Of a stretch of 64,000 bases of DNA, positions 41,355 through 52,386 are shown piece after piece. The notes under the pieces were generated by a model that worked only from the letters and a program-made list of their open reading frames with translations, had not been told where the DNA came from and ran no database searches. The stretch comes from Subtercola boreus (GTDB taxonomy: Bacteria > Actinomycetota > Actinomycetes > Actinomycetales > Microbacteriaceae): assembly GCF_003399625.1 (NCBI RefSeq), contig NZ_NBXA01000021.1, positions 124,001 to 188,000 of the forward strand. Direction: 5' to 3'. The position numbers and the translations under genes were made by a program. Numbering within the stretch: position 1 is the first letter of the stretch; each line of letters opens with the position of its first letter.

Positions 41355-43593
41355 CCCGGTAGACGTCATAGACGGCGTCGATCCGACGAACGGCGTTCAG
41401 AACCCGATCGAGATGGGTGGTGTCTCCCATCTCGAACACGAACCTACTGATAGCGAGGCGGTCTCTCGACGTGCTCACCGTGGCCGAGAGGATGTTGACG
41501 TGGTGTTCGGAGAGCACGCGGGTGACGTCCGACAGCAGGCCCGAACGGTCGAGCGCCTCGACTTGGATCTGCACGAGGAACACGCTCTTCGACGATGGGG
41601 CCCAGTCGACCTCTATCATCCGCTCCGGCTCCATCAGCAACGACTTCACGTTGTGGCAGTCGGACTGGTGCACAGACACGCCCGCGCCGCGGGTCACGAA
41701 GCCGACGATCTCATCGCCCGGCACCGGGGTGCAGCACTTCGCGAGTTTGACGAGGATGTCGGGAGCGCCTCGAACCAGCACGCCGGACTCGCTGTGGGTC
41801 GACCGCGGTCGCCTCCCCACTCCGACGTCGATCTCACTGTCATCACTCTCGACCTCGGTCTGGAGCGACTGCAGCACCTTCTCGATCACCGACTGGGTGG
41901 AGACGTGTCCCTCGCCGATCGCGGCGTACAGCGCCTCGACGTTGTTGTAGCTGAGCTGCGATGCGACCTCGGAGAACGAGTCCTGGCTCATCAGCTTCTG
42001 CAGTGGGAGATTCTGCTTGCGCATGGCGCGGGCGATCGAGTCCCGGCCCTGCTCGACGGCCTCGTCGCGGCGTTCCTTTGTGAACCACTGGCGGATCTTG
42101 TTGCGGGCGCGGGGGCTCTGCACGAACGAGAGCCAGTCCTGGCTCGGACCCGAGTCCGGATTCTTCGATGTGAACACCTCGACCACGTCACCCGTGGTGA
42201 GCGTGCTCTCGAGGGGCACCAGCCGCCCGTTGACCTTGGCGCCCATCGTGCGGTGGCCCACCTCTGTGTGCACCGCGTAGGCGAAGTCGACCGGTGTCGC
42301 TCCGGCCGGAAGACCGATGACACGACCCTTCGGCGTGAAGACGTAGACCTCCTTGGCGCCGATCTCGAAGCGCAGCGAGTCGAGGAATTCCCCCGGGTCG
42401 ACCGTCTCGGCCTGCCAGTCGGAGATGCGGGCGAGCCACGCCATGTCGGTGTCGCCCCGGTCCTCGGCGGTTCCGGCACGGCCGGCGTTCATCCGCTCTT
42501 TGTACTTCCAGTGCGCGGCGACACCGAACTCTGCCCGTTGGTGCATCTCGTTGGTGCGGATCTGGATCTCGACAGCCCTGCCGCCCGGGCCCACCACTGT
42601 GGTGTGGAGCGACTGGTAGAGGTTGAACTTCGGTGTGGCGATGTAGTCCTTGAAACGGCCCGGCATCGGGGTCCAGCGGGCATGGATCGATCCGAGCACC
42701 GCGTAGCAGTCCCGAACCGAGTTCACCAGGACCCGGATGCCCACCAGGTCGTAGATCTCGTCGAACTCGCGGCCGCGAACGATCATCTTCTGGTAGATCG
42801 AGTAGTACTGCTTGGGTCGCCCGGCCACCTTGCCGCGGATCTTCGACGTCTTGAGGTCGTCGCTGACCATGTCGATGACCTGCTGCACGTACTCCTCGCG
42901 CTGCGGCGTGCGCTGCCTCACGAGGTTCTCGATCTCCACGTAGAGCTTCGGCGAGAGCACCGCGAACGAGAGGTCTTCGAGCTCCCACTTGATCGCCTGG
43001 ATACCCAGCCGATGTGCGAGGGGGGCGTAGATCTCCAGGGTCTCCTGCGCCTTCCGCGTCGAGGACTCCGGGGACACGAAACCCCAGGTGCGCGCGTTGT
43101 GGAGGCGATCGGCGAGCTTGATGATCAGCACGCGGATGTCCTTCGACATCGCGACGATCATCTTCCGCACCGTCTCGGCCTGGGCGCTCTCGCCGTACGT
43201 GACCTTGTCGAGCTTCGTCACACCGTCGACGAGCATGGCCACTTCGTCACCGAACTCGGCTCGCAACTCGTCGAGCGAGTACTCGGTGTCTTCGACGGTG
43301 TCATGCAGGAGCGCCGCTGCGATGGTCTTCGTGCCGATGCCGAGCTCTGCCAGGATCTGCGCCACGGCGACCGGGTGAGTGATGTACGGTTCGCCGCTTC
43401 GGCGCTTCTGCCCGTCGTGGGCCCGCTCGGCAACCGTGTAGGCCCGCTCGATGATGCTGAGGTCGGCCTTCGGATGATTCGCCCGAACCGTGCGGATCAG
43501 TGTGTCGACCGCACCCGCGGGCTGGGCGCGGGAGAACAGGCGCGGAACGAGCCGCCGCAGCGACGCGTTTGTCGGTGCAGTGGTTTCGGTCAT
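41341..43593 (-). CDS. relA: Bifunctional (p)ppGpp synthetase/hydrolase
   Basis: A 750-aa Rel. The HD hydrolase domain has [16 protein letters not shown] and [12 protein letters not shown]; the synthetase domain has [13 protein letters not shown] and [18 protein letters not shown] starts near [20 protein letters not shown] and the C-terminal ACT-like domain near [18 protein letters not shown] conserved Cys/His patch, [13 protein letters not shown], is present. The apt gene usually beside relA is absent here. It is preceded closely by secF. Confidence 0.97.
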   Translation of the reverse strand: MTETTAPTNASLRRLVPRLFSRAQPAGAVDTLIRTVRANHPKADLSIIERAYTVAERAHDGQKRRSGEPYITHPVAVAQILAELGIGTKTIAAALLHDTVEDTEYSLDELRAEFGDEVAMLVDGVTKLDKVTYGESAQAETVRKMIVAMSKDIRVLIIKLADRLHNARTWGFVSPESSTRKAQETLEIYAPLAHRLGIQAIKWELEDLSFAVLSPKLYVEIENLVRQRTPQREEYVQQVIDMVSDDLKTSKIRGKVAGRPKQYYSIYQKMIVRGREFDEIYDLVGIRVLVNSVRDCYAVLGSIHARWTPMPGRFKDYIATPKFNLYQSLHTTVVGPGGRAVEIQIRTNEMHQRAEFGVAAHWKYKERMNAGRAGTAEDRGDTDMAWLARISDWQAETVDPGEFLDSLRFEIGAKEVYVFTPKGRVIGLPAGATPVDFAYAVHTEVGHRTMGAKVNGRLVPLESTLTTGDVVEVFTSKNPDSGPSQDWLSFVQSPRARNKIRQWFTKERRDEAVEQGRDSIARAMRKQNLPLQKLMSQDSFSEVASQLSYNNVEALYAAIGEGHVSTQSVIEKVLQSLQTEVESDDSEIDVGVGRRPRSTHSESGVLVRGAPDILVKLAKCCTPVPGDEIVGFVTRGAGVSVHQSDCHNVKSLLMEPERMIEVDWAPSSKSVFLVQIQVEALDRSGLLSDVTRVLSEHHVNILSATVSTSRDRLAISRFVFEMGDTTHLDRVLNAVRRIDAVYDVYRVSGG

Positions 43594-43620
43594 GAGAGGG
43601 CCTCCACGACCATTATCCCA

Positions 43621-44646
43621 CTAAGCCTTGAGCTGCTCCGCCGAAGCCCGGGTCTCGGCCGGCTTCTCACGGTTGGCTCGCTGGGAGAGCACCCGTTGGT
43701 CGATCTTCTTCACCTTGGGTTCGTTCTGCCGCAGCTGGGCGTAGAGCGGCGACGCGATGAAGATCGTCGAGTAGGTTCCGACGAAGATCCCGATCAGGAG
43801 CGCGAGCGAGATGTCCCGGAGGGTTCCGGCGCCCAGCACGAAGGCTCCGATGACCAGGATGGAGGCGACAGGCAGCATCGCAACGACGGACGTGTTGATC
43901 GAGCGCACCAGGGTCTGGTTCACCGCAAGGTTCACCGTCTCACCGAAGGTGCGCGTCGCCTTGTCGCCCCATTCGACCGTGTTCTCCCGGATCTTGTCGA
44001 ACACCACCACGGTGTCGTAGAGCGAGTATCCGAGGATGGTCAGGAAGCCGATCACGGCCGCAGGAGTGATCTCGAACCCGGTGATGCCGTAGATGCCTGC
44101 AGTGATCACGAGGTCGTGGAGCAGCGCCACCATCGCCGAGACGGCGATCTTCCAGGTTCGGAAGTAGATCGCCATGAAGACGGCGGCGAGCACGATGAAG
44201 ATCAGCAGGCCCCGAATTGCCTGGCCGGTGATGTCGGCGCCCCAGGTCGGGCCGATGAAGTTGATCGTCACGTCGGAGGGCTGCACGTTGTACGCCGCGG
44301 CGAGGGCGTCGCGCACCTGGTTGCTCTCGGCGTCGTCGAGCTGGTCGGTCTGGATGCGGATACCACTCTGGCCGAGGGTGGAGACCAGCGGTACGACGGC
44401 GGGGTCGACGGACTTCACCGCATCGATACCGGCCTGCTGCGAGGCGTTCGACACCTGCGAGATCGAGAACTGCGAACCGCCGCTGAACTCGATCCCGAAG
44501 ACGAACCCACCACGGAGGAAGGGCCCGACCACAGAGACGAGGATGAGAAGACCGGCGATCGCATACCAGAGCTTGCGTCGACCGACAATGTTGAACGAAC
44601 GCTTGCCGGTGTACAGATCGTTTCCGAGATCACTGAACGAGGCCAT
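43621..44646 (-). CDS. secF: Protein-export membrane protein SecF
   Basis: A 341-aa subunit of the SecDF complex that uses proton motive force to aid Sec export. Six predicted membrane segments; the D1-like motif GIEFSGGSQF is near residue 55 and the D4 region SLYDTVVVFDKIREN near 200. The last 25 residues are polar and Ala/Arg-rich. ATG 44646 shares a base with the secD TGA. Confidence 0.96.
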   Translation of the reverse strand: MASFSDLGNDLYTGKRSFNIVGRRKLWYAIAGLLILVSVVGPFLRGGFVFGIEFSGGSQFSISQVSNASQQAGIDAVKSVDPAVVPLVSTLGQSGIRIQTDQLDDAESNQVRDALAAAYNVQPSDVTINFIGPTWGADITGQAIRGLLIFIVLAAVFMAIYFRTWKIAVSAMVALLHDLVITAGIYGITGFEITPAAVIGFLTILGYSLYDTVVVFDKIRENTVEWGDKATRTFGETVNLAVNQTLVRSINTSVVAMLPVASILVIGAFVLGAGTLRDISLALLIGIFVGTYSTIFIASPLYAQLRQNEPKVKKIDQRVLSQRANREKPAETRASAEQLKA

Positions 44647-46358
44647 CAGCTGTCTTTTCCCTTGCTTCGGGTGGGCGTTTCTGTCTCGGCGGGTGGATCG
44701 ATAACGAGAGTCGATGCCCCCGCGGCGCGGCGTTCGGCGATGGTCTGGCGCCGTGCGGCCTCGCGGCCGGCCGACTCCTGCTTCGAGCGCGGAACGGCTG
44801 CCGTGGGCGTCTTGAACTGTGCGCGGCCCCGGTAGACGGCTCCGAGCTGACGCGGATCGAGTCCGCTCGTCTTGTGGCCGTCGCGGAAGTACGGCAGCTC
44901 CGCCAGGAGCGTCATCACCGGGTGAGTGAACATCATCACCACCACGATGTCGATGATCGTCGTGAGGCCGAGCGTGAGGGCGAAGCCCTTCACACTGCCC
45001 ACGGCAACGATGTAGAGCACGACGGCCGCCATGAGGTTGATGAGGTCGGAGGCGAAGATCGTGCGGATGGCGCGCTTCCAGCCGGCCTGCACGGAGGATT
45101 CGAGACCTCTGCCATCACGCAGTTCGTCACGTATTCGTTCGAAGTAGACGATGAAGGAGTCCGCAGTGATACCGATGGCCACGATGAGACCCGCGACGCC
45201 CGCGAGTGAGAGGCGGTATCCGGCGCGCCAGGAGAGCAGGTCGACGACCAGGTAGGTCGCTGCCGCAGCGACGACGAGCGATGCGATCGTCACGGCACCG
45301 AGCACGCGGTACTGGGCGATCGAGTAGAGCACCACGAGGATGAGGCCGATCAGACCCGCGATCAGGCCGCTGATGAGCTGGGTGGATCCGAGGGTCGCCG
45401 AGATCGTGTTCTGGCTCTGCACGACGAAGCTGATGGGCAATGCGCCGAACTTCAGCTGGTCGGCCAGCGTCTTCGACGACGCGGCGTCGAAGTTGCCGGA
45501 GATCTGCGGCTGGCCGTTGGTGATCACCGCGAGGGTACGGGGGGCTGAGATGACCTTGCCGTCGAGAACGATGGCGAACTGGTTCTGGGCGCCGGTGAGG
45601 CCCGAGAGCCGCGTGGTCACCGACGCGAATTCACTCGTGCCCTGCTCGTTGAAGAAGATGTTGACGACGTACTGGCCGGTGGAGGCTCCGGAGCTGGTCT
45701 GGGCGACTCCGCTCGTCGCGTTGGAGATCGTGTCTCCGGCCACCTCGACCGGGCCGAGGATGTACTTCGCGCCGTCTTCGCCACAGGCGACGAGGGGCTG
45801 GTCGGCTGGAGCCTGACCGGCATCCGTCGCGGCAGTCGAGGTGCAGTCGATGTTGAGGAACTGGTCCTCGAGGGCCGGCGTGATGTAGTTCAGGTCACTG
45901 GCGTTGGTCGGAGCAACGGTGGGCGTGGCATCCAGACCCGGTGTCGGGGTGGTCGTCGGCACGTCGGCGGTCGTCGAGACGAGAACTGCGCGGAAGTCGA
46001 GCTTCGCCGAGGCCTCGATGCGAGCGAGAGTGGCGTCGTCGGGCGTGCCGGGGATCGACACGACGATGTTCTGGCCGCCCTGGGTGGAGATCTGGGCCTC
46101 GGACACACCACTTGCATCGACACGCTGCCGTATGATCGCCACGGCCTGCGAGACCTGCTCGTCGGAGACGGCCGCGCCGCCGGTCTTCGGGGCGAGGATG
46201 ATCTCGGTTCCGCCCTCGAGGTCGAGTGCGAGCTTCGGAGTGAATGTTCCACCGCCCCAGATGGCACCAGCGGTGTTGACGCCGGCAAGGGCGATGAAGA
46301 TGACAAGGAGCCACACCAGTGTGCGTCTGGCCCTCTTGACGGCAGTTGATTTTGCCAC
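44646..46358 (-). CDS. secD: Protein-export membrane protein SecD
   Basis: A 570-aa SecD. D1 motif LALDLEGGTEIILA, a periplasmic P1-type domain with two low-complexity Thr/Pro stretches, then the membrane region with VAIGITADSFIVYFERI (D4) and DIVVVMMFTHPVM. The N-terminus is a membrane helix. Start GTG 46358. The C-terminal tail is cytoplasmic and Arg/Ala-rich. Confidence 0.96.
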   Translation of the reverse strand: MAKSTAVKRARRTLVWLLVIFIALAGVNTAGAIWGGGTFTPKLALDLEGGTEIILAPKTGGAAVSDEQVSQAVAIIRQRVDASGVSEAQISTQGGQNIVVSIPGTPDDATLARIEASAKLDFRAVLVSTTADVPTTTPTPGLDATPTVAPTNASDLNYITPALEDQFLNIDCTSTAATDAGQAPADQPLVACGEDGAKYILGPVEVAGDTISNATSGVAQTSSGASTGQYVVNIFFNEQGTSEFASVTTRLSGLTGAQNQFAIVLDGKVISAPRTLAVITNGQPQISGNFDAASSKTLADQLKFGALPISFVVQSQNTISATLGSTQLISGLIAGLIGLILVVLYSIAQYRVLGAVTIASLVVAAAATYLVVDLLSWRAGYRLSLAGVAGLIVAIGITADSFIVYFERIRDELRDGRGLESSVQAGWKRAIRTIFASDLINLMAAVVLYIVAVGSVKGFALTLGLTTIIDIVVVMMFTHPVMTLLAELPYFRDGHKTSGLDPRQLGAVYRGRAQFKTPTAAVPRSKQESAGREAARRQTIAERRAAGASTLVIDPPAETETPTRSKGKDS

Positions 46359-46488
46359 CTGCGAAACTCAGCTTTCTATAACGCCCCCGCGGCAGAGTGC
46401 TGCCGACGCTAGAGCCTACGGCATGCGCGCCGCAAAGACCTGTCGCCCGCGCAGACCGCTGCCGCGAACTCGTGAACGGTTGGGGTTG

Positions 46489-46914
46489 TTACTCAGCCGA
46501 CTTACGCGGGTTGCCGTGCTCGTCGAAAGGAACACCGTTCAGGATCGTACCCTCATCGGTGGTCGTCTTCTCGAGCGATGGAGCGACACGCTCGCCGAAC
46601 TCGGGCTCGCCCTGTTCGCCTGAGGTCTCGACATCGTCGATCGCAACAGCATCTTCGGTGGGAACGACGCGGGTGACGGTCTGGCGGTGCACCTTCAGCA
46701 CGGTGCCGGGCGTGGACTCGAGGAAGATCTGGTTGTTCTCCGCGTCGATCGAGAGGATCGTGCCGTAGACGCCGAAGTTGGTCATCACGTAGGCGCCCTC
46801 GGTGATCTTCTGCGCCAGCTCTTCGGTCTCACGCTTGCGCTTGCGACTGTTTCGCACCATGAAGATGATGAGAACGGCCAGAACGGCCAGGATGACCAGA
46901 TTCAACGGATCCAT
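46489..46914 (-). CDS. yajC: Preprotein translocase subunit YajC
   Basis: A 141-aa YajC of the SecDF-YajC complex. One membrane helix (LNLVILAVLAVLIIFMV), then RNSRKRKRETEELAQKI and the conserved GAYVMTNFGVYGTILSID. The C-terminus is longer than usual (about 40 extra acidic residues). ATG 46914 is preferred, though TTG 46935 is an alternative with closer Shine-Dalgarno-like sequence. Confidence 0.94.
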   Translation of the reverse strand: MDPLNLVILAVLAVLIIFMVRNSRKRKRETEELAQKITEGAYVMTNFGVYGTILSIDAENNQIFLESTPGTVLKVHRQTVTRVVPTEDAVAIDDVETSGEQGEPEFGERVAPSLEKTTTDEGTILNGVPFDEHGNPRKSAE

Positions 46915-46991
46915 GTAGAGGGGAGAGCCTTCCAAGAAGTGGGGGGATTGACGTCCCCAGTGTACTGATCGGGGCTGAACGCCAGCTTGAA

Positions 46992-48071
46992 TTATAGTTC
47001 ATCCCCGAACAGCGGCTGGGCGCGGGCCCCGGGGGTGCTGTTCTGCTGGCCGGGAACGGCCTGGGGTTCGAGCCCGAAGTGCTGCCATCCCTCGCGCGTC
47101 GCCATTCGTCCGCGGGGCGTCCGCACGATGAGTCCGATCCGCACCAGGAACGGTTCGACGACCGATTCGATGGTCTCCGACTCCTCACCCACGCTCACTG
47201 CGAGCGTGTTGAGGCCCACCGGGCCACCGTTGAACCGGGTGAGGAGGATCATCATCACGGCACGGTCGAGTCGGTCGAGCCCCCGCTCGTCGACGTCGTA
47301 CAGTTCGAGCGCCGAGCGCACGACGGCACGAGTAGCCTCTCCCCCGTGAACGAGCGCGTAGTCCCGCACCCGGCGGAGCAGCCGGTTCGCGATCCGGGGT
47401 GTTCCCCGTGACCGGCCGGCGATCTCGATCAGCGCGGACTCCTCGATCGAGAGTTCGAGCATCACCGCGGCACGGCGGAGCACGTGCACCAGTTCCTCGG
47501 GGTCGTAGAACTCGAGGTGTGCGGTGAATCCGAACCGGTCGCGGAGCGGGTTCGGCAGCAGTCCCGAACGCGTCGTCGCCCCCACGAGGGTGAACGGTGC
47601 GAGATCGAGGGGGATGGATGTCGCCCCCGCCCCTTTGCCCACCATGATGTCGATGCGGAAGTCCTCCATCGCGAGGTAGAGCAGCTCCTCAGCCGAGCGC
47701 GCCATGCGGTGGATCTCGTCGACGAAGAGCACCTCACCCGGCACGAGCGACGACAGCACCGCGGCGAGATCGCCCGCGTGCTGGATGGCAGGTCCGCTCG
47801 ACATGCGGAGGGGGCGCCCGCTCTCGTGGGCGACGATCATCGCGAGTGTCGTCTTGCCGAGGCCGGGCGGCCCGGCCAGCAGGATGTGGTCAGGGGTGCG
47901 GTTCTGGATGGTCGCGGCATCCAGCAGCAACTGGAGCTGCCCGCGCACCCGCTGTTGCCCCACGAATTCGGCCAGGCTCTTCGGGCGGAGCGCACCCTCG
48001 AAGGCCACCTCCGCCTCGGAACCCAGTTCGGGCTGCAACACCTCGCCGGCTGCCATTCCCTCGGCGCTCAT
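46992..48071 (-). CDS. ruvB: Holliday junction helicase RuvB
   Basis: A 359-aa AAA+ motor of Holliday-junction branch migration. Walker [14 protein letters not shown], Walker [11 protein letters not shown], sensor GATTRSGLL and the winged-helix end [21 protein letters not shown] are present. ATG 48071 overlaps the ruvA stop by 4 nt. The extra N-terminal 20 residues are acidic. Confidence 0.97.
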   Translation of the reverse strand: MSAEGMAAGEVLQPELGSEAEVAFEGALRPKSLAEFVGQQRVRGQLQLLLDAATIQNRTPDHILLAGPPGLGKTTLAMIVAHESGRPLRMSSGPAIQHAGDLAAVLSSLVPGEVLFVDEIHRMARSAEELLYLAMEDFRIDIMVGKGAGATSIPLDLAPFTLVGATTRSGLLPNPLRDRFGFTAHLEFYDPEELVHVLRRAAVMLELSIEESALIEIAGRSRGTPRIANRLLRRVRDYALVHGGEATRAVVRSALELYDVDERGLDRLDRAVMMILLTRFNGGPVGLNTLAVSVGEESETIESVVEPFLVRIGLIVRTPRGRMATREGWQHFGLEPQAVPGQQNSTPGARAQPLFGDEL

Positions 48072-48703
48072 CGGGGACCGGCCGAGCCCTGGCGGGGCCC
48101 GAGTTCGGTGAGGGCGAGTCGCAGGAGCGACTGCACGCTCATGGTGTCGACGTCGTCGTTCGCCACGGAGACCACCCTGTCGAGGGCCTCGGAGGCATTG
48201 CGTTCATTCCAGCCCAACCCGACGAGCGCGACCAGCACGTCGTCGTGGATCGAGGTGGTGCCGACGAAGGTCGGAGCCTGTCCGGCAGCCGGAACAGCGC
48301 CGAGACCGGCGACCTTGCCGGTGAGCGAGACGACGATGAGTTTCGCCGTCTTTGGACCGATGCCGGACACGCGTCGGAAGACCGCATCGTCGTCGTGGGT
48401 CACCGCTCGCACGATCTCGGAGGCGGTCAGAGCAGCGAGCACGCCGAGAGCGGATTTCGGGCCGACACCGGTCACCCCGACCAGGAGCGAGAAGATCTCC
48501 AGCGACTCAGCATCGGCGAAACCGAAGAGCGAGAGTGAGTCCTCCCGCACGATCAGGGTGGTGAGAACGAGAGCCTCCTGACCGGACCGCAGGGTGAGGG
48601 CATGGCTGGGCGTCACCTGCACGGCGAAGCCGACCCCGCCGACCTCGATCACGAGAGAGGAGCCGACCGCCTGGAGCACGGTGCCACGAAGACTGGATAT
48701 CAC
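48068..48703 (-). CDS. ruvA: Holliday junction DNA helicase subunit RuvA
   Basis: A 211-aa RuvA. The OB domain starts with [19 protein letters not shown], followed by two HhH motifs ([17 protein letters not shown] and [16 protein letters not shown], the DNA-backbone-contacting loops) and a C-terminal three-helix domain with [22 protein letters not shown] start. It sits between ruvC and ruvB. Confidence 0.95.
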   Translation of the reverse strand: MISSLRGTVLQAVGSSLVIEVGGVGFAVQVTPSHALTLRSGQEALVLTTLIVREDSLSLFGFADAESLEIFSLLVGVTGVGPKSALGVLAALTASEIVRAVTHDDDAVFRRVSGIGPKTAKLIVVSLTGKVAGLGAVPAAGQAPTFVGTTSIHDDVLVALVGLGWNERNASEALDRVVSVANDDVDTMSVQSLLRLALTELGPRQGSAGPR

Positions 48704-48735
48704 GACGCCAGCCTATTACTCGTACACACCTTCGA

Positions 48736-48785
48736 ACGTGCGACACTCGGGAATGCGACACTCGCGAGTGCGACGCTCGAGAGTA
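48736..48785. repeat. 15-bp tandem repeat between ruvC and ruvA
   Basis: Units at 48736, 48751 and 48766 (acgtgcgacactcgg, gaatgcgacactcgc, gagtgcgacgctcga) and a partial fourth. The repeat begins about 5 nt after the ruvC stop. Confidence 0.85.
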
Positions 48786-48790
48786 GGCGC

Positions 48791-49441
48791 TCAGCGGCGG
48801 AGGCCGCGCCTCTCGGGGCTGGCGGCCTTCGCGGCCTGTTCGGCGGCGAACCAGGCCGCCTGCGCGCCGGTGAGCGCACGCACTCCCCCGGTGCCGGCAG
48901 CCGAGCGTGGCGAGGCGCCGCCGTGCAGGTCACCGGCGGCGGGGGCTGCGCCGGCAGCCAGGGCTCCGAGGGGGGAGCGCCACGCGTGGCAGATGGCGAG
49001 GGCGAGGGCGTCCGCAGCATCCGCTGGCTTCGGCACGGCTTCGAGTCGCAGGATCTTCGCGACCATCGTGCCGACCTGCTTCTTGTCGGCCTGGCCGTAG
49101 CCCGTGACCGCCGCCTTCACCTCGGTCGGAGTGTGCATGCCGACGGGTAGCCCGCGGCGGGCAGCGGCTACCATGGCGATGCCGCTCACCTGCGCCGTGC
49201 CCATGACCGTGCTGACGTTGGTGTCGGCGAAGACCCGCTCGAGAGCCACCCTGGCGGGCCGGTATTCGTCGAGCAGTTCGTCGAGTACGGTACTGATCGA
49301 CAACAGCCGGCTCTCGTGGAGGGTGCCGGGTGCCGTGCGGATGACCGTGACGTGCACGAGCGTCGCACGCCGGCTCTCGGACACATCGACAATCCCCACA
49401 CCGCAACGGGTCAGGCCGGGGTCGATCCCGAGGATCCGCAC
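48791..49441 (-). CDS. ruvC: Crossover junction endodeoxyribonuclease RuvC
   Basis: A 216-aa Holliday-junction resolvase. Catalytic acidic residues: Asp in [12 protein letters not shown], Glu in [15 protein letters not shown], and the Asp pair in [16 protein letters not shown]. coli RuvC has 173 aa; the extra 40 residues here are an Ala/Gly/Pro-rich C-terminal tail. GTG start. It lies after YebC by 12 nt in the usual order. Confidence 0.95.
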   Translation of the reverse strand: MRILGIDPGLTRCGVGIVDVSESRRATLVHVTVIRTAPGTLHESRLLSISTVLDELLDEYRPARVALERVFADTNVSTVMGTAQVSGIAMVAAARRGLPVGMHTPTEVKAAVTGYGQADKKQVGTMVAKILRLEAVPKPADAADALALAICHAWRSPLGALAAGAAPAAGDLHGGASPRSAAGTGGVRALTGAQAAWFAAEQAAKAASPERRGLRR

Positions 49442-49453
49442 GGCCGTCGGCCG

Positions 49454-50212
49454 CTAGTCGTTCTCGAGCTCGGCACGAACCTCGCTGGTCAGGTCGAAGT
49501 TGCTGTAGACGTTCTGCACGTCATCATTGTCTTCCAGCGCGTCGATGAGGCGGAACACCTTTCGTGCCGTGTCGGCATCGACCTCGATCTTCAGGCTGGG
49601 CACGAACTCCACATCAGCGGATTCGTAGTCGATGCCGGCCTCCTGCAGGGCGGTGCGGTTCGCAACCAGGTCGGAGGCCTCGGTGAGCACCTCGTAGGAC
49701 TGCCCGTGGTCGGTGACCTCTTCGGCGCCGGCATCCATCACGGCGACGAGCACGTCGTCTTCGCTCAGCCCGTCGGTGTGGGCCACGGTGATGACGCCCT
49801 TGCGGTGGAAGTTGTAGGCCACGCTGCCCGGGTCGCCCATCGTGCCGCCGTTCCGGGACATCACCGTGCGCACATCTGCGGCCGCCCGGTTCTTGTTCTC
49901 GGTGAGGCACTCGATGAGCATGGCGACGCCGTTGGGGCCGTAGCCCTCGTAGATGATCGTCTGGTAGTCGACGGCCTCGCTGCCGATGCCCGCGCCGCGC
50001 TTGACGGCCCGGTCGATGAGATCCTTCGGCACAGAAGTCTTCTTCGCCTTCTGGATGGCGTCGACGAGGGTGGGGTTACCCGAGAGGTCTGCGCCGCCGA
50101 GCTTCGCAGCGACCTCGATGTTCTTGATCAGCTTCGCGAACGACTTGGCCCGACGCGAGTCGGTGATCGCCTTCTGGTGCTTGGTGGTCGCCCACTTGGA
50201 ATGTCCTGACAC
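49454..50212 (-). CDS. yebC: YebC/PmpR-family transcriptional or translational regulator
   Basis: A 252-aa YebC family protein. [20 protein letters not shown] is the invariant start, [22 protein letters not shown] and [18 protein letters not shown] are conserved. The family has been described both as DNA-binding regulators and as polyproline-stalling factors. GTG start. It precedes ruvC. Confidence 0.95.
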   Translation of the reverse strand: MSGHSKWATTKHQKAITDSRRAKSFAKLIKNIEVAAKLGGADLSGNPTLVDAIQKAKKTSVPKDLIDRAVKRGAGIGSEAVDYQTIIYEGYGPNGVAMLIECLTENKNRAAADVRTVMSRNGGTMGDPGSVAYNFHRKGVITVAHTDGLSEDDVLVAVMDAGAEEVTDHGQSYEVLTEASDLVANRTALQEAGIDYESADVEFVPSLKIEVDADTARKVFRLIDALEDNDDVQNVYSNFDLTSEVRAELEND

Positions 50213-50241
50213 AGTGTTCTCCTAAAAAATTCTCACCCAGT

Positions 50242-50841
50242 CTAAACGAACCGCGTCGCGAGCACTCGGTCGTAGAAACGGCGATGGAAACGATAGTCGT
50301 CCGTCATCTCGGGATGGAACGAGGTGCCGAGCAGGTTTCCCTGTTCGACGGCGATCACCCGTCCGTCGGCGAGGGCACCGAGAACGGACACCTTCTCCCC
50401 CACCTCTTCGACGACGGGGGCCCGGATGAAGACGGCGTGCACCGGCGTTTCGCCGAGCTCGGGAACGGCGACCTCCGCCTCGAACGACTCCCGCTGGCGC
50501 CCGAAGGCATTCCGGCGAACAGTGATGTCGAGGCCGCCGAGACTCTCTTGCCCGGCGATCTTGTCGGTGATGCGATCGGCGAGCATGATCAGTCCGGCGC
50601 AGGTGCCGTAGACCGGAAGCCCGGCTGCGATCGCCTGCTTGAGGGGATCGGCGAGGCCGAACATCCTCGACAGTTTGTCCATCACACTCGATTCGCCGCC
50701 CGGAATCACCAGGCCCGCGACGCGGCCGAGTTCCTCGGGGCGGCGAACCGTGATGACCTCCGCCCCGAAGGACTCCAGCACTCCGACGTGCTCCCGGTAG
50801 TCGCCCTGAAGGGCGAGGACTCCGACCGGGCTACCAGCCAC
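50242..50841 (-). CDS. pdxT: Pyridoxal 5'-phosphate synthase glutaminase subunit
   Basis: A 199-aa glutaminase that hands ammonia to PdxS. The triad Cys is in [13 protein letters not shown], His and Glu in [10 protein letters not shown], and the oxyanion loop is [15 protein letters not shown] 50841 lies 10 nt inside the pdxS end. The start differs from a longer upstream reading that lacks homology. Confidence 0.95.
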   Translation of the reverse strand: MAGSPVGVLALQGDYREHVGVLESFGAEVITVRRPEELGRVAGLVIPGGESSVMDKLSRMFGLADPLKQAIAAGLPVYGTCAGLIMLADRITDKIAGQESLGGLDITVRRNAFGRQRESFEAEVAVPELGETPVHAVFIRAPVVEEVGEKVSVLGALADGRVIAVEQGNLLGTSFHPEMTDDYRFHRRFYDRVLATRFV

Positions 50842-51730
50842 GGTCCGCGAGGCGATGGGGCGCGGGGATGTCCGACACATTGATGCCGACCATGGCCTCG
50901 CCGAGGCCGCGGGAGGCATCGAGGATGACCTGGGGGTCGTCATAGAACGTCGTCGCCTTGACGATCGCGGCGGCACGCTTCGCCGGGTCCCCGGACTTAA
51001 AGACGCCGGAGCCGACGAACACACCGTCGGCACCGAGCTGCATCATCATGGCCGCATCCGCAGGTGTGGCGACTCCGCCGGCCGTGAACAGCACGACCGG
51101 CAGCTTGCCCGTCGACGCGATCTCCGCAACGAGGGCGTAGGGCGCCTGCAGTTCCTTCGCGGCAACGTAGAGCTCGTCGGGAGCGAGCGCAGTGAGCGCG
51201 CGGACCTCGCCGAGGATCTTGCGGATGTGCTTGGTGGCCTCCGACACGTCGCCCGTGCCGGCCTCACCCTTCGACCGGATCATGGCCGCACCCTCGTTGA
51301 TGCGGCGGAGCGCCTCGCCGAGGTTGGTCGCGCCGCAGACGAACGGGATCGTGAAGTTCCACTTGTCGATGTGGTTCACGTAGTCGGCGGGCGAGAGCAC
51401 CTCGGACTCGTCGATGTAGTCGACGTCGAGCGCCTGCAGCATCTGCGCCTCGACGAAGTGGCCGATCCGGGCCTTTGCCATCACCGGGATCGACACAGCC
51501 TTCTGGATGCCCTCGATGAGGTCGGGGTCGCTGGTGCGTGCGACACCACCCTGCGAACGGATGTCGGCGGGCACTCGCTCGAGCGCCATCACGGCCACGG
51601 CACCGGCATCTTCAGCGATGCGGGCCTGGTCGGCGTTCACGACGTCCATGATGACGCCGCCTTTCAGCATCTCTGCGAGCCCGCGCTTGACGCGATCGCT
51701 GCCGACGGAGGACGAGGGTGTGTCTGTCAT
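50831..51730 (-). CDS. pdxS: Pyridoxal 5'-phosphate synthase subunit PdxS
   Basis: A 299-aa TIM-barrel synthase that builds PLP from ribose-5-P, glyceraldehyde-3-P and ammonia. [20 protein letters not shown] (split as [24 protein letters not shown]) holds the first catalytic Asp and Lys regions; [15 protein letters not shown] is the phosphate loop. No PdxB/PdxA route is needed. It is followed by pdxT with a short overlap, so the two are made together. Confidence 0.97.
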   Translation of the reverse strand: MTDTPSSSVGSDRVKRGLAEMLKGGVIMDVVNADQARIAEDAGAVAVMALERVPADIRSQGGVARTSDPDLIEGIQKAVSIPVMAKARIGHFVEAQMLQALDVDYIDESEVLSPADYVNHIDKWNFTIPFVCGATNLGEALRRINEGAAMIRSKGEAGTGDVSEATKHIRKILGEVRALTALAPDELYVAAKELQAPYALVAEIASTGKLPVVLFTAGGVATPADAAMMMQLGADGVFVGSGVFKSGDPAKRAAAIVKATTFYDDPQVILDASRGLGEAMVGINVSDIPAPHRLADRGW

Positions 51731-51753
51731 AGTGGATCTATTCTATTCGGGCG

Positions 51754-51803
51754 CGAACGCTTCGTTCGGCGGGTGTCACTCGAGTTCTACGCAGAGTAGA
51801 ATT
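51754..51803 (-). promoter_or_regulatory. Two inverted repeats upstream of pdxS
   Basis: cgaacgcttcgttcg (51754-51768) is a perfect 6-bp inverted repeat, and agttctac/gtagaatt (51783-51803) is a near-perfect 8-bp one. They lie between the HIT stop and pdxS, where a pdxS promoter would be. No PdxR regulator gene is in the window, so the roles are open. Confidence 0.35.
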
Positions 51804-51813
51804 GGGAAGTTGT

Positions 51814-52386
51814 TCAGGCGACAGGCCACGCGGCAGCGACTGCTGCGCGCACCTCACCGAGAAGCTGGGGAAGTGCCTTGGTCTTGGCGATGATGGGGAA
51901 GAAGTTCGCGTCGGTTGCCCAACGCGGAACGATGTGCTGGTGCAGGTGGTCTGCGATGCCCGCTCCCGCGATCCGGCCCTGGTTCATGCCGAGGTTGTAG
52001 CCATCGCACCGCGAGACCGTGCGGAGCACCCGCATGGCGGTCTGGGTGAGGCTCGCGATCTCGGCTGTCTCTTCGGGGGTCGCCTCGTCGTAGAGCGGGA
52101 TGTGGCGGTACGGGCAGACGAGCAGATGACCACTGTTGTAGGGGAACAGGTTCAGCAGCACGTAGGCATGGACACCCCTGGCGACGATCAGGGACTGTTC
52201 GTCGTCCAGAGTCGGAGCGATGCAGAACGGGCACTCCGCCTCTCCCGGCTGGGTGCCGTTCTGGATGTAAACCATGCGGTGCGGGGTCCAGAGCCGCTGG
52301 AATTCGTCAGGCACTCCAGCCATGGTGCTCGAATCGGTGATCTCCACACCGTCGAAATCGACGGGCATGTCGTCGCCGCCCGGCAT
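51814..52386 (-). CDS. HIT-family nucleotide hydrolase
   Basis: A 190-aa histidine-triad protein. The triad HLHQHIVPRW sits near residue 140, with GHLLVCPYRHI and the CPFCIA zinc-like motif near 52. Homologues between pgsA/pdx and thrS in actinobacteria are AP4A-phosphorylase-like. ATG 52386 overlaps the thrS stop; GTG 52389 is an alternative. Confidence 0.9.
   Translation of the reverse strand: MPGGDDMPVDFDGVEITDSSTMAGVPDEFQRLWTPHRMVYIQNGTQPGEAECPFCIAPTLDDEQSLIVARGVHAYVLLNLFPYNSGHLLVCPYRHIPLYDEATPEETAEIASLTQTAMRVLRTVSRCDGYNLGMNQGRIAGAGIADHLHQHIVPRWATDANFFPIIAKTKALPQLLGEVRAAVAAAWPVA

Noticed and set aside
41206-44835. A 1209-codon open frame on the plus strand
   Set aside because: It is antisense to relA and secF and overlaps the AbiEi-like gene in another frame. 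It shows no domain and the composition is that of an antisense shadow.
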